64,000 nt of DNA, from the NCBI RefSeq assembly GCF_027244095.1, contig NC_069657.1, forward strand, positions 143,774,857 to 143,838,856. The letters run 5' to 3'. Position 1 is the first letter of the stretch. Every line of letters begins with the position of its first letter. The notes beneath the pieces were generated by a model. It was not told the DNA's origin. It saw only the letters and a program-made list of their open reading frames with translations, and ran no database searches. Both the position numbers and the translations under genes were made by a program. The stretch comes from Hemicordylus capensis. Lineage: Eukaryota > Chordata > Lepidosauria > Squamata > Cordylidae. This document shows, one piece after another, positions 1 to 10,809 of the stretch.

Positions 1-261
1 GTCATATCAGTGGCTGTCTAGGATGGCAGAATTCCAGGGACTCCCAGCTGAGGCAGCCCCTTACCCCCTTCTCCCAAGCAAGTGAAAGGAGCAAAAGCTT
101 CTACGGGATGACCTGCTTGCTTGTATGGAGGGGGGCGGCAATCAAGAACATCCTTAAAGAGGAAACACAGCTGACCCTTCCCACCCTCATAGTGGGGCGG
201 GGGGGGAGGAGGCAGGGGAGGGGAAAGAAATTTTCAGTCATGGTACCAGTGTCCCCTCTAA

Positions 262-356
262 CAGGGATTCCCAGATGTTGTAACTCCCAGAATCCCCAGC
301 TGCAATGGCTTTTGCTTGGGGATTATGGGAGTTGTAGTCAACAACATCTGGGAACA
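262..356. mobile_element. Palindromic MITE, ACTACAACTCCCATCAT family
   Basis: This is an imperfect inverted repeat. The left arm reads CAGGGATTCCCAGATGTTGT and the right arm carries GTTGTAGTCAACAACATCTG. It belongs to a family with at least nine other copies in the window, several flanked by 8-bp target duplications, which fits hAT-type non-autonomous DNA transposons. The right tip of this copy is degraded and I found no target duplication. The short open frames across it on both strands come from the palindrome and are not genes. Confidence 0.7.
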
Positions 357-829
357 GGGGAACCATCATAGTCTGAGCCACCTTAGAATTTCTTCTTGGG
401 TTTAATTCTTTGCTTGGTAAGAGATTGATAGCATGAGTTTGCCGGATACTCATACAAATTGTTCCCCAAACCCGTGGGGGTGGGGTAGGGGGGCACTCTG
501 CAGGTATTATCTTAAAATTGCAAACCCACCTTCACCCCAAACGAGTTTCCCAACGAGAAGACACCTAATAGGTGCAGCCAGCTTCCTAATACTGTATCTA
601 GACTCTGTGCAGGAGGAGGGCTTCCCCTATTGAATTTCTGCCTGTCACACTTCTGTCAAAGGCATAGAAATCCTGCCACCAAAAGGAGGCAGAGGAAGAG
701 AGGCAATCCTGAATGAGAATCCCAAGGCAGGGAGGATGGGCTGACCATTCTTCTTCATCAATCAATCATCCTCACCCCCCTTCCCCCTTTCCCAACTCCA
801 AATGTGCTTCGAGATCATAATGGGGCGCG

Positions 830-1230
830 GGGGAAGGCGGCAGCGATGAGCAAACGGAGGGGCTGAGAACGGGAAAACAACGTGTTTTTTGCTGCTTAAC
901 AGGGAACAGATGGCGCGAAAGGGCTGCATCTCCTGGGGGGGCCGGGATTAGGGAGGGGGGATGGGAGGGGGGCAGCCGAGACAGCACCGCGAGGATTAAA
1001 CCCCTCATCTCCCGGTGGCGAGCAAAAGAAGGCCTCTCCCGCAGGCCACGCCCTCTGCCCCCTCCCGTCATCCACACAGCGGGCTCATCTGGCAAGGAGA
1101 AGCGAGGAGGGAGCGGAAGGATCCCTGAAGTGGTTGGTCCGGGACGGCGGCGGCGGCGCTTTAAAGCACTGCCGCTACTGGCGGAGGAGGCCCGGCGGAC
1201 GACGGATGAGGGAGGGCTCACCACCAGCAC
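830..1230. promoter_or_regulatory. CpG-rich island, possible promoter of an unseen gene
   Basis: CpG dinucleotides are dense, with runs of CGG near 1145-1160 and 1190-1205 and GGGGCGCGGGGG-like boxes near 820-835, unlike the AT-richer flanks. Such islands usually mark promoters. No recognisable protein or clear first exon could be assigned. A 308-codon open frame crosses it on the minus strand (772-1698), but its composition is that of GC-rich non-coding sequence. Seen: base composition. Inferred: promoter role. Confidence 0.4.
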
Positions 1231-1749
1231 CACCAGCGGCACCTCTTTCCACCCTGAGATCCCAACCTCCATGTGCCAGAAGAAGCCTTTTCCACGGCCA
1301 GGCCAAGCCTCAGCTGTGGAACATGAAATCATTCCTCTGGGCACATGCAGAGTCCACCAGTATCCACGGCCCCCACACCTGCCTGGCCATTCCAGGAAGA
1401 GAAACTGTGGCCCCCCTTCTTTAAAAACAGCAGCAGCAGCAGCATCAACAACAAAAGTACTGATGTCAGTGGGGAGTCCTGCCCTAAGCAGAACAGCACA
1501 TGCAGATCTTGGCAGACAACATTGCCTCCTCCAAGGAAATCCTTGCGCATTGGTGGGCTTGGAGCAGTGAGACACTCTCCACAGCATGCACCAGGGCACT
1601 GTGTGCCAGCATGCTGGGCCAGCAGCCTGGAGTAATCTCCCAGCAAGCTTTTCCACCAGCACAACACCCATATCCAGGATGTGTTTTCTCGGTGCCACGG
1701 CCAGCCACCGACCTCCACATGCCTCTACATGGTTCCCCTGATTTTAGCC

Positions 1750-1895
1750 TCACCGAGGTTGGTTAGATTGGTTAGGTTTGGGTGAGTGGCCCAAGGTCAT
1801 GGCATAAGCTTCTTAGCTGAGTGGGGATTTGAACCCAGGGCTCTTTGGTCCTAGTCAGACATTCTAACATCTCTATCACACTGTCATAAATGGAA
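1750..1895 (-). mobile_element. MIR-like tRNA-derived SINE fragment
   Basis: Read on the minus strand, the sequence runs from a tRNA-like B-box (inverse of GGATTTGAACCCAGG at about 1825) through the MIR-type core whose inverse contains TGGCCCAAGGTCATGG. It matches the layout of the better preserved copies at 44982-45205 and 51872-52113. It is old and truncated. Confidence 0.55.
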
Positions 1896-2488
1896 ACAAA
1901 TTACATAAGCCAGCCAACCCTGTACTTTCACTGGAAAACAGCCTTTTTGCCAAAATGAATGTCAAAGTAGGAAATATATATTTTATGATTAACACTAGCA
2001 CAATGCCCTTCAGTATTATGGGTGAGGTGAGTGAAGGAAGGAAGGATCTATATATGACATACTGCCCCCACCTCCACCCCCTTGGGATGCTTGTGACTGG
2101 TGGCCAAGCTACTCAGTGACAAGATTAGATAGCAGGCAGGCTTTTGTCCCCTCTGCAAGAGTGCCCCCATAGTGCAGCGTGTGACTTCCTGTCTTCCCAG
2201 TAATAGCTACAATTACATGAGGAACAGAAGAGGTGTACACTAAGGGACACCACACTAGAGGCACTGGACTTAAATATATCCTCTGCCCCAGTGAACCCTG
2301 GGACTGGGGTCAGGGGCAAATGCCCCCTCGCAACTGTGTCCTATGTTGGTCACACTGGAGCGTAACAGAATATTGGAATTTGTTTTGAAGTAACGGAAAA
2401 CATTTTAGTGGCGTGTTTGGAGAACAGATTCCACACTGCATTTTCTAAAGAGGGGTCCGTAAATTGCAAAATATATCTGGCTTCAAAA

Positions 2489-2490
<2 letters not shown>

Positions 2491-2577
<87 letters not shown>
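2491..2577. repeat. Compound microsatellite (GT)n(GA)n
   Basis: About 23 GT units (2491-2537) pass directly into about 20 GA units (2537-2577) with no interruption. The nearby 79-codon open frame (VCVCV then ERERE) is only a translation of this repeat. Confidence 0.97.
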
Positions 2578-2580
<3 letters not shown>

Positions 2581-3719
2581 AGGTGGTGTTAAACAGGCAA
2601 ATACTTCAGTTTCAAATACTGTGACAAAATGTCAGTTAAATTTTTAAAAATATTCAATGAGAAAGAAAATCACATCCAAGAGCAGAAGTTGCCTAGTGAC
2701 AGAATTCAAAAATGACAATTCTGGAAATTTGGGTGCCCTGACATCACTCTGTTGAAAGATACTAAGTGAAATCACTATTCCCTCTCTGTACCTTAGTTTC
2801 CCTAACTGCATAATTGAGATAATAGGTATAATCCCAAATCATTAAAATAAATGACACTGTTGCCATCTCACTCAAGAAAATGTGGATTATAGCCTTCCAC
2901 TTCTGTTTTACATTGTTCAGTATATGTGGATGGATAGTGCTATTACTGGTATGTTGGTGGTTTTTTCTTTTTTAATCTTGATTTCTATTGAGCATTTTAA
3001 AAGACGACATTCTGGCCTATGACATGCTTAGGAAAGAACAATAGGCAAATAAAAAGAGTGCAGGCAGTTCCAGTCTAAATGCCACCTTGTTTACCACAGC
3101 AGGGAGTTCTCACAGTTTTCTACACCAAAACATACAGGCATGCCTCCTCCAAACCCTTCAACCTCTCTATCGCCCCTTTCCCCTCGCAAAGTAATTTACA
3201 GATTTCCAACTCGTCATAACAGCCCTGTGAGGAAAGTTGCTACTTGAATGTTGCAGATGCAAAATGGGGGTTGTGAGCAAGTGATTTGCCCAAGGCCACC
3301 AGCTGAACCCCAGTCTGAAGAAGGCTATGAACCTTTCCCTCCCAGGACACAGCACCTGCCATGCCAGAGTACGCTACTGGACCATGTGTAGCTAGGCATG
3401 CGAGTTAGTGATGATTTCGATATATGTCAGGGAAGGGAAGGGTTATTCCTCAGCACTGGAGCATTCGGGAGTGGGAGGGAAGGAGCTGGTTGCCACTTAC
3501 TCATGACTGCAAATTCCAGGGAACGTGTTTCATGTTCAGGGGATCACAAATAGAAAGGGGAAAACGTGTTAATTAAGACAGAATACAGATGAAGGGGGAA
3601 AGGAGAGAAGAAAAGGGATATGAGGAGACAGGAAAGGTGAAGTGGAAGGAGTGTGAGGTGCAGGGTGGGAAAAGACGTAAGGCTCTAGGATGCGAGGTCA
3701 CCATCAGTGATCCCTGTAG

Positions 3720-3825
3720 CAAGGATTCCCAGCTGTTCTTGACTACAACTCCCATCATCCCCAGCCAAAGGCCACTGCAGCTGGGTATGATGGGAGCTGT
3801 AGTCAACAACATCTGGGAATCCCTG
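3720..3825. mobile_element. Palindromic MITE, ACTACAACTCCCATCAT family
   Basis: The left half contains ACTACAACTCCCATCATCCC and the right half contains ATGGGAGCTGTAGTCAACAA, ending AACATCTGGGAATCCCTG. It folds into a hairpin. The opposed open frames at 3573-3885 are palindrome artefacts. Confidence 0.75.
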
Positions 3826-4171
3826 CTACAAGGAACACCAGTCATCATGTCAGGGAACTCCTGGGGTGCAGTTCAGGTGTCTTAGCCTGTGTGTGCGTGC
3901 GGAGTCTGTGTGTGTGTGCACATGAGCAGATGTGACATGAGCTAGTCCAAAACAATGTGGTGCCTGAGGTGTAAAATGGCTCTTACCAGCCACAGTAAAT
4001 AGATACAAAAATAGCTTAAATAGCTGACAGCTTGCTGCCCCTCACTGGACCTCCAAATCTGCCACCTGAGATGGCAGCCTCACATTGCCTAATGGCAGGA
4101 CCTGCTATTCTGGGCATTGGACACAGACCATATTGTAGGAGAGGGATTTGCTAGCATCTTAAGGTGACTGA

Positions 4172-4262
4172 TTCTGCAGCCCTATGCACACATGCCTGGG
4201 GGAAAGCCCCACTGAACACAGTCAGATTTCTTGCTGAGTAAACCTGCCTAGGTTTGTGCTGC
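4172..4262. mobile_element. Short palindromic repeat (TGCAGTCCTATGCAC ... GAGTAAxC family)
   Basis: One arm reads CTGCAGCCCTATGCACACAT and the opposite arm reads TTGCTGAGTAAACCTGCCTA, ending near TTTGTGCTGCAAG. Related copies are at 24623-24927 (interrupted), 44155-44260 and 59036-59145. I see no coding capacity. The family looks like an old non-autonomous DNA element. Confidence 0.5.
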
Positions 4263-4314
4263 AAGTTTCCCCGTTCCCCTCCTTTGCAATCAGTGGTCAG
4301 AATCAGAGGTCAGA

Positions 4315-4350
4315 ATCACTTCTTGGCCTTTTGGCTAAGATCAAGTGTGT
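4315..4350 (+). pseudogene. Truncated U2 snRNA pseudogene
   Basis: The sequence ATCACTTCTTGGCCTTTTGG, continuing CTAAGATCAAGTGTG, matches the first 34 nucleotides of vertebrate U2 spliceosomal RNA with two C/T- or G/A-type differences. Similarity stops at about position 35 of U2, where U2 continues GTATCTG and this locus reads GTGTAGAAG. No U2 promoter elements, Sm site or 3' stem follow. It is best read as a 3'-truncated retrocopy of U2, a common fossil type in vertebrates, not a working snRNA gene. Confidence 0.82.
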
Positions 4351-4789
4351 GTAGAAGTCTTCTCCAAGTGAGGCATAAGTTTCCGCAAGATCCCTAGATG
4401 AGTGACTGGCATAGCAAAATAGGGTGAACCCAATTATTCAATTTACCCATCTTGCTTAGAAATGAAATCAAGGTGATATAAAACTTTCCTCCTAATGAGT
4501 TACCCTTTAGGAAGGATGGCTGGCCCAGATTGGGTGAAAAACCTTCTACTAAGAGGCAGGAAAAAAAGATATTTTCGGCCCACACATTTCAAGCTGCCAT
4601 ATGAATAACAATTCAGTTTCTTCTTTCCAATTTTGCTGCTGTGAAGTAACATACCAGCAAGCCCCTCCACATGCTAATTCCTTGATTTACACCACCACCA
4701 CCAAATAACAAACAATCCCATGGGAATGGCACACTTCCTAGTCTCATTTCTAATGACTGGTTTTTTTTTCTTTTGCTGGGAAAAAATGT

Positions 4790-5150
4790 TCCTTGCTGTC
4801 TCTCCTGCCCCTTCCTACCCTCCTAACTCTCCCTTGGAGTTCCCAGCCAGGCCAGCTGCTCTCTGCTCCTCTCCTTGCCAGGTGTTCATGTGCTCACTCG
4901 CTCTCTCATCCTCCTGTTTCCCCATAGGTCAAGGGTGGAAGGGCACTGTGGGGAAGCTAGCAGCATTAAGCCGCTCAGCCTGCAGCAGGAACAGCAAATA
5001 AGCTGCATCTTCCTAAAACATCGAGGCCCCCTGCACCCTGTCACTGTCTTGCCTTCTTGGCACCCAGCTGGGGTGAGAGACAGGTGCAGGGGTGTGAGGA
5101 CACAGAGAGGACACAAGCCAGGCCGCTGGGTGAGTAGATCTAGGCAGAAG
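4790..5150 (+). other. Exon-like unique segment, function unknown
   Basis: A long pyrimidine-rich tract (4797-4925) ends in CCCCATAG, an acceptor-like site. About 150 bp of balanced-composition sequence follows, then GCTGGGGTGAGAG near 5070, which could act as a splice donor. Reading frames are open (for example 4875-5276), but no family is recognised. It could be an untranslated or long non-coding RNA exon, or chance. Confidence 0.15.
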
Positions 5151-5289
5151 GATACAAGAGGGAGTGTCTACAAGAGGGATACAAGAGGGAGGGATAGAGG
5201 GGAAAAACCGATTCAGGAGGTCAAAAACTGGCAGAGAGCAAAACAGAGGTGGGGGGTGGCTGGGCGCAAGGGCTAGAGACAGTGCTTAG

Positions 5290-7900
5290 AATGCACGACT
5301 TTACCCCTTAACATGTTTTTAAACTACTCTTTTCACCCACACAATCAGAAGGGGTTAAAGTGTCTTAGTAAAAGGAGATTTCTCCCTACCCTTGCAGTTC
5401 ATATTGTTGGGAGTGCTCAGATTCACAGTCCTGTGCTAATCGGAAGGTTTTGGTCTGGATCCCTTAATCTGCAGTGGTCTTGTCACAATCAGTATTGTGG
5501 ATTAAACTCCCAGACCTTTCAAGGTTCCTTGAAGGGGGTTTGGAGAACACAATCCAGCCCTAGCAACACACAAAAGGCAACGCTGGAGTTGCTTCTGGAG
5601 GAGCTGAGCCACCACAAGCACCAAATGTGGCCGGGTGGGATTGTGGGGGAACAGGGGTAGAGAGGAAGGAGGAGTAAAGTAGTAATAGTAAGAGAGGAAC
5701 AAGCCATAGAAATTGAGATGGAAAATTTCTGTTTTCCAGGCGTTCCTGGAAAAACAAGAGGATTGTAGGTATTTTAGGAATCATAATACACTGAGAAGAG
5801 ATGGGTGAGAGAGACTAACGAGGAAGTGATGCTGGTGCCAACCCCTTCCCTAGGCTTCTAATCCAAGAAGGTCCCGGTCAGAATCTGGTGGCTATATGGG
5901 GAAGGGGAGCTGGTGGGTGAGAAAGCAGGATAAGGGAAGATGACATCTCTCAGGTTTCGGAAGCTCTGATGGGGCAGGAGGCATTAAACATTCATGGAAG
6001 TAATTGGAGTGCCCACTCCTATATGCCACTCTCCCCCCCCCCAACTTCACTGGTTTTCATTGTCTGCACACTGATAACTGAGCTGCGGTCACATTACGTA
6101 GTTCCTCAGCAAAGAATGGGCACTGCCAGTCACAATGCAGAGACAGAATGCTTCCTCCTGACAGTGCCCTTGCAATGCCCAATCAAAGCACCACAGCGAG
6201 GAGTCACAGAACAGTGCTCTCAGTGCCCAGCTAGAGTTGCCGTATCAAACTTCTGATGGGACCAGAGCAGCCTTCCAGTGAGAAAGACGTGAGCTCTCAT
6301 GCGCCTCGCAGGAAAGGTCCAAGAGGAGCAAATAGGTGGTTTGGGGCTCCCCACCCTCCCAAGCGATAGAACATTTCAGGCTAGGTTTTTTGGGTTTTTT
6401 TTTTTTTACAGGGCCAATTTCCTTGTAAGGAGGTAACACAGGAAGATGCATTGTGCAATTAACCACTTCTTTACCAGTGTACCAGCTGGGCAAATGAGGA
6501 GCAGACCCGCAATGAACAAGACACCCTTGCAGCTCTCCAAGTCTGCTTTTTTGCCAGTCACATTTCCTTCCCTGGCCAACCTGCTTCTCCTGGCACCCCG
6601 GCAGAACACTGGTCCCACACTGGCAGGGAAATTGGACTTGCATTCCTAGCTGACCTTGATTACTCATTAATCAGCCTTTATTCTTAATGGTCAAGTTTCT
6701 AAGAGGACAGGCTGGTTCATGGATGATCTTGATGGTGTGGCCTTACTTTGTATGTAGAACTACAGAACGAGAGAGAACCAAACAGGCCACTTTTGTGCTC
6801 AAAGAAGGCAGGATAGCCTATATTAGTCCTGCACACCTTGCACACCATCAAGCTGAATGCGAGCTGCCAGATACATACTGTGACCTGCCAGGTGCTTAAC
6901 ATCTCTGTTCTTGCAGTCCCAGAAAAGCAGCAAAACCAGGGTGCTTTCCAGACTAGACCCTACAACGGGGTCAGGATGAATCTTGGAAGTGTGCTTCCAC
7001 ACTTCCTGGGTCGTGACACCGCAGTCCCTACGTGGACAGCAGGGTGCTGTTCACATTTCCAATGCCTTGTTGCCAATTTAATCGCTGCAATATAGAGCAA
7101 GGACGTCGTGTATCCGGCGTGAAAAAGTTGCTGTCTTCTTGGGTTGTTAGTTGCTGCGAGACTACTCCCCCTGCTGTTTACGGCCCAAATGTGACTTGCC
7201 CGAATGGAGGCATTTCTTGTGGGCTGTGTTTGACTCAGCAGGCCTCCTCTGCTCTATACTTAAAGCTGCCCCCAAAGATGCCTTCCTTTTCTTGATAACC
7301 TCTAAGGAGGAAGATTACATCATCACTCTAGGTACCTTCCCAGCTACTGAACTGCTCTTGGGATGTTCCTTCCTATTAACACCTGTGTTTCCTGGCAGTG
7401 TATGCCTAGGAAGTGCTGCTGACACAGGGCCTTTCCAGACTAGGGCCTTTAAGTGATGCTAAGGCATTTCTCTCCTGCAATCAGCTGGCAACACAATTAA
7501 AACTGTGGTTGCACACAGCACTTAATACAGCACTATATTCTGCAATACCCATCCCCACGGGTGAGATTATGTTTCGTCAAAAATAAATACTATTCCATGT
7601 GTTTAGGATCACAGCCTTCAATCAGCAAAGGCATCCTTTGGTGTGATTTAATGCTGTTTCTTCCAGCTCCTGGCATTACTGAAAGTAACTCTTTAGTTAG
7701 TCATTTCCTGTCCCCACTTGGCCACTTAAAAGGAGACTTTAATGTGTCATTTTTTCCTCCCTCCTGGCTACCAGCCTTAGTGAAGTCAGCCCTTTAATTA
7801 TTCCTTTCCTCTTTGCAGTTAGGACAATCCCACCATTTGCTTGCTCATTTTTAAAACTCTATTTCTTATGAGTACGATTACATTTTAGCAAAGAAAAGAA
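5290..7900. other. Unique intergenic sequence
   Basis: No recognisable gene, RNA or clear repeat was seen in this stretch beyond short homopolymer runs (T-tract near 6395-6410). Open frames here are short and unconserved in appearance. Confidence 0.4.
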
Positions 7901-7908
7901 AAGGTCTG

Positions 7909-7933
7909 TCCATCCATCCATCCATCCATCCAT
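7909..7933. repeat. (CCAT)n microsatellite
   Basis: Six tandem CCAT units. Confidence 0.95.
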
Positions 7934-7964
7934 TAAGTGCATTTGTGCTTTAGCTCAAACACAA

Positions 7965-8151
7965 AGTGGCTGACATATTCCACAGCATAACTCAGGCAGT
8001 TCTGAGCCACCTGCACAGCTGTGGGCTCTTAAGGAACTGCTAGTAGTCTTGCAGAAGAGCACAAGAGTGCAGATATTTAAAGTAGTATGCCCACTTCAGG
8101 AGCACTACTTACATTAGCTTCCGTGTTGCACTGCTGAACATGTCAGCCAAT
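7965..8151. mobile_element. Foldback element with AGTGGCTGACAT ends
   Basis: It begins AGTGGCTGACAT and ends ATGTCAGCCAAT, giving inverted terminal repeats of about 11 bp around 160 bp of non-coding sequence. A second copy with the same ends (GTGGCTGACATAATG and GTATGTCAGCCAC) lies at 24661-24880. It is non-coding and of MITE type. The superfamily is not assigned. Confidence 0.5.
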
Positions 8152-8395
8152 GAGTTTCCTTCTGTCTTTTAAAAAGCAAAATAATGGCCATGGGGAAAAG
8201 AAACATGTATCAGGAAATGCGAATGGCCATACATCCAGGAAATGCAGGGCAAGCGGTGCAGAAAGGGGGAACATCACTAACCAAGTCACTAAATGTCTCA
8301 TGATGTTGACCACTCCTTTTGCCAGGTGCATCAATTGGGCTTTGCCAGTCCATATATGAAGGGCTGATATGGTAGCAAGGGTTCATGCTTGCTAA

Positions 8396-8669
8396 GAGCT
8401 GGTCTTATGGTATTGTCCCCTTTGTTAAGCAGTTTCCATTTGAATGGAAGACATGTGTGAGCAGCACTGTAAGATATTCCCTTTAGGTGATGGGGCCACT
8501 CTGGGAAGAGCATCTAGGTTCCAAGTTCCCTCCCTGGCACCTCCAAGATAGGCCTGAGAGAGACTCCTGCCTGCAACCTTGGAGAAACCACTGCCAGTTT
8601 GTACAGACAATACTGAGCTAGATGGACCAATGGTCTGACCCAGTAGAAGGCAGTTGCCCATGTTCCTAT
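8396..8669 (+). mobile_element. 5S/tRNA composite SINE (degraded 5S head)
   Basis: The 3' body is clear: CTGCCTGCAACCTTGGAGAA, then ACTGAGCTAGATGGACCAAT, ending CCCATGTTCCTAT. The tRNA relic in the middle is shrunken (GGGGCCACTCTGGGAAGAGC). The 5S-like head survives only in part (GTTAAGCAG and ATGGAAGAC at the A- and C-box places). It belongs to the same family as the copies at 13641, 23812 and 53405. Confidence 0.75.
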
Positions 8670-8766
8670 AAGTTAGAAGAAAAATGGTCAGAACCCAGGT
8701 ATTAAAAAAGAGAGGGAACAATATGGAAAACACTGGCCTGCAATGGGTTAGTAGTGATGTTGTCTG

Positions 8767-8928
8767 TAGGGGCATTGCTAGGGGAGAGGGGGCTGTGTTT
8801 GCCCCTTTCCCTGGTGGCCCCTTGGAGTGAGGGAGATCATGAAGAAAATAGGGAGAGCTGGGGGCTCCTCAGGAGCTGGGCCCCCCAGGTTCTTTGGACC
8901 CATCTGCTCAATTATAGCCACACCCCTG
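8767..8928 (+). mobile_element. hAT-type MITE (GGGGCATAGCTAGG family), intact target duplication
   Basis: The element is 162 bp with terminal inverted repeats (TAGGGGCATTGCTAGGG, and the inverse of TATAGCCACACCCCTG). It is flanked by a perfect 8-bp duplication GTTGTCTG at 8759-8766 and 8929-8936. An 8-bp duplication with CAGGGG-like ends is typical of hAT transposons. It has no coding capacity. Other copies are at 28302, 41354 and 56926. Confidence 0.85.
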
Positions 8929-9911
8929 GTTGTCTGGATTTTCTGTAATAACTGAGTGAACAAACAACAATATCAGTTCCAAGGGGGAAAAATGTGGAAG
9001 TAGGCCACAGTCACACAGACCTCAGTTTGTTGCCTTTAAGGGCACAAGCACTGCTGATGTGCATCAGTGTCACAAATGTGTTCACCACCGTCCATCTTTT
9101 GTATGCCTGCGTTCTGTGCTGCATGACTGTGCTTTGTGTGTGCTGATCTTTCTGACTCTGCTGTGTGCCAGTGAAGGTGTATGGATAGCGTGCAAGAGGA
9201 GTAGAGAGCGGATGTGCAGGGCATGTGTGAAAAGTTCTCCTGGATCCAAGGGACATACCCGGTGCCGCTTTGGCTCCTGCTGACTGGCTGGAAATTGGGT
9301 CACTGCAATGCTGTGATGTCACACTTCACTGCTCTGTTAGAATTACAGTGAGAGGGGCCCTGGGGAGGAGAGCGGGAGTCATTGTTGAACAATAAGAGGG
9401 GAATCACTTTAAATGAACGGTTGTTTGTGAAGTGCACCCACTGCTTGTCCGTGGAGACATTCTTCACACCATGTTGAAAGCTTAGAAACACTTCATCTGC
9501 CTTGTCCTGGACTCAGGAGGGCTCGGGAGAGACATCCCCATGCAATTTGACTCGCAGCTTGGGCACTGGAGTGGAAATGACCATAGACACTTTCACACCT
9601 GTGTGGGGCTGCTCCAGAAAATGCCTACTCATTTCTGCACAGGCCCAGTCTATGAAACCTGGAAAATATCTCCTTCCTGCAGATAAAGTCAACATCAAAC
9701 TGGGGCTCATCTGTTCTGTACGACAAGTACCAGGAACAAGGAACAAAAAAAGGAATTTAAAAAACAGCATTTCCCCCATTTTTACATAATATCAGATGAA
9801 TAGGTTTGTAATTGAATAGCTATGAATGGGAACATGTTTTAAAAAAAGAGAGAGACTTCCTGGTTCCCAGGGCCATTGCGGGGTGAGGGGGACCCACAAA
9901 CTGGCTGGGGA

Positions 9912-10185
9912 CAGGGGTGGCCTATGGTATGGTGGCAGCTGAGGTGAGGTGCAAAGGGCTACCTTGTTCCATGCCCCTGGTGGGGGCCACTAGCCTCCTT
10001 TCAAAACCAGCCCTTTTAAGCTCTGAAAGTGGAATAGAAGGGGGGGGGTTTGCCAGCAGCCCCCTCTTCCCACCTTGTGCTTCTCGCAGGCTTTGCAAGC
10101 AGTGTGAGGAGAGGCACTCTGTGCACAGGTCATAACAAGGCCGGAGTGGGCCCAGAGACAAAATTTTAAAATGGGCCCCTTGCTG

Positions 10186-10219
<34 letters not shown>

Positions 10220-10444
10220 CACAATATATAGTCATGTGACTTGCTTCTGGGGGGCCCCTCGAGGCGTGGGGCCCCCCAGGCAGCCACCTCCCCTTGCCTA
10301 ATAGTAGTTACGCTCCTGGGTCAGTCCCAAAGAACTGCTGCAATGGCAATGGCAGGCAGGGGCATCTTGCCAGCCTGCTGGTGCCCCAATACTCTGCCGC
10401 CTGAGGTGACTGCCTCACCTTGCCTCATGAAAGAGCCACCCCTG
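9912..10444. mobile_element. hAT-type non-autonomous element carrying a nested MITE
   Basis: It starts CAGGGGTGGCC and ends GAGCCACCCCTG, so the termini are inverted repeats. The flanks GCTGGGGA (9904-9911) and GCTGTGGA (10445-10452) form a 7/8 target duplication. A second element (10126-10318) is inserted inside. No transposase frame is present. Confidence 0.7.
10126..10318 (+). mobile_element. MITE of the CAGGGGCGTAAC family, with (CA)n expansion
   Basis: Its interior is nearly identical to the copy at 39475-39641 (GGAGTGGGCCCAGAGACAAA; GGCAGCC, then TCCCCTTGCCTAAT), and it ends GTAGTTACGCTCCTG. The left end is decayed (CAGGTCATAACAAGG). A (CA)n run at 10189-10217 has expanded inside. It sits within the larger element 9912-10444, so it is the younger of the two. 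Confidence 0.75.
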
Positions 10445-10809
10445 GCTGTGGACAGGAGGGGATGTTGGCTAGTGCCTTGAAATAAGATTTTAAATAATTT
10501 TGACAGGTTCAAACACTGGCCAAAACTGATACCATCCAGCTCAGCAGAGACAAATGTAAAGAATTTATGTAAGAAAAATATTCACAAGCATAGGATGGGG
10601 AAGACCTGGCTTGACAGCTGCGCAGCATGTCAAAAGGTTCTAGGTGTCTCAGTGGATCCCAAGTCTGAACATGAACATGAGCCAGCATGCTGCTGCTAAA
10701 GAAAGAGCCACTGCAGTTTTGGGCTGCATTAACAGAGGCATCTTGTATCCAGATCATGACAAATAATAAGCCCTACTCACACGAGTAATGCTCTACATAC
10801 ATACAGTCT

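Noticed and set aside
772-1698. 308-codon open frame on the minus strand
   Set aside because: GC- and Pro/Ser/Arg-rich with no domain. It runs through a CpG island into unrelated sequence, with other frames also open there.
2408-2647. 79-codon frame with Val-Cys and Glu-Arg runs
   Set aside because: It is a translation of the (GT)n(GA)n microsatellite. Similar artefacts occur at 9922, 16694, 19268, 24112 and 62307.
3573-3885. Opposed 91- and 98-codon frames
   Set aside because: They come from a palindromic MITE read on both strands.
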